Source: JAJDZL01 sp965220395
GTDB lineage: Bacteria; Pseudomonadota; Gammaproteobacteria; Arenicellales; JAJDZL01
Assembly (NCBI GenBank): GCA_965220395.1
Contig: CBDCPT010000001.1
Span: 1-64,000, forward strand
Direction of reading: 5' to 3'
Length of the DNA stretch: 64,000 bases
Part shown: positions 63,782 through 64,000 of the stretch, in pieces
Numbering within the stretch: the first letter of the stretch is position 1
Layout: each line of letters opens with the position of its first letter
Notes under the pieces: model-generated
Told to the model about the DNA's origin: nothing
The model's database searches: none
What the model saw: only the letters and a program-made list of their open reading frames with translations
Position numbers and translations under genes: made by a program

Positions 63782-64000
63782 ATGAACGTATCAGATTTCA
63801 CAGTGGCGGAACGTCCTCTGTTCATGGTCGACGGCAAGACGGATTTGCCGGCTAGAGTGCCTGAATATAAAGCCCTGTATCGTACGGATACTGGTCAAGT
63901 GTTAAGCGTTGTCAAAAACAGCTACAGGGTCATACAAAACGAAGAAGTATTCGACGCTGTCGAACAAAACATTGTCCAGGCGCTGGGACATAGTAGACTG
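63782..64000 (+). CDS. DUF932-type phage/plasmid protein, partial
   Basis: The first 73 residues are visible before the window ends: MNVSDFTVAERPLFMVDGKT, YKALYRTDTGQVLSVVKNSY, RVIQNEEVFDAVEQ. This is the N-terminus of the DUF932 (phage/plasmid-like, TIGR03299-type) family, whose function is unknown and which is usually carried on mobile DNA. Confidence 0.8.
   Translation, partial: MNVSDFTVAERPLFMVDGKTDLPARVPEYKALYRTDTGQVLSVVKNSYRVIQNEEVFDAVEQNIVQALGHSRL

Overview
The window looks like part of a chromosome from an IS-rich, non-enteric proteobacterium, most likely a gammaproteobacterium with a host-associated or otherwise reduced, mobile-element-laden genome. The secG - tRNA-Leu(GAG) - nuoA-nuoM arrangement with separate nuoC and nuoD, and the adjacent lptF-lptG pair, are typical of non-enteric Gammaproteobacteria. 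This is inference from gene order and protein motifs; no database search was possible.

Region 1 (1-17.4 kb) is a GC-rich, heavily rearranged accessory region. It carries what looks like a scattered holdfast-anchor or curli-like secretion locus. A small secreted HfaA-like protein and a 2232-residue CsgG/HfaB-like outer-membrane lipoprotein, extended by 14 SPOR domains, are on the minus strand. A 433-residue secreted HfaD-like protein is on the plus strand behind an 11-G tract that could make it phase variable. Between and after them lie a complete 1.8-kb IS with 4-bp target duplication, several broken transposases, a DruA-like (DUF4338) gene remnant, a decayed extra SPOR module and a possible MITE.

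Region 2 (17.9-35.1 kb) is lower-GC, more core-like DNA: lptFG (LPS export), tRNA-Arg(CCU), an M20 amidohydrolase, remnants of a methylated-amine pathway (DAO-family oxidoreductase plus the C-terminus of an MttB-like methyltransferase), a small EamA-like transporter, HlyU, a DapA-family aldolase/lyase, and a B12-dependent acyl-CoA mutase system (large subunit, small cobalamin subunit, MeaB). The mutase operon was partly duplicated and the copies decayed in a complementary way. A GNAT gene between the copies is cut by a 2.6-kb IS with a 5-bp target duplication. TlpA-like thioredoxin, a CBS protein and tRNA-Lys(CUU) follow.

Region 3 (35.1-45.35 kb) looks like a genomic island at the 3' end of tRNA-Lys, bounded by a 10-bp direct repeat of the tRNA end. 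It holds a Phd/YoeB-type toxin-antitoxin pair whose toxin frame breaks exactly at a slippery A-AAA-AAC followed by TAG, a SNF2 helicase plus SWIM-domain partner, a truncated nuclease-helicase (restriction-like) gene, a frameshifted nuclease-like gene, and an IS whose single protein fuses a DruA-like domain to an IS4-family YREK transposase.

Region 4 (45.4-59.6 kb) is core metabolism: tpiA, secG, tRNA-Leu and the complex I operon nuoA-M, tightly packed with ATGA overlaps. nuoN is not where it is expected. Region 5 (59.6-64 kb) begins with non-coding DNA and a clean IS1595 element (28-bp inverted repeats, 8-bp target duplication), followed by three toxin-antitoxin modules (HicBA, a Panacea-type pair, an RHH/RelE-type pair with a truncated toxin) and the start of a phage/plasmid-type DUF932 gene.
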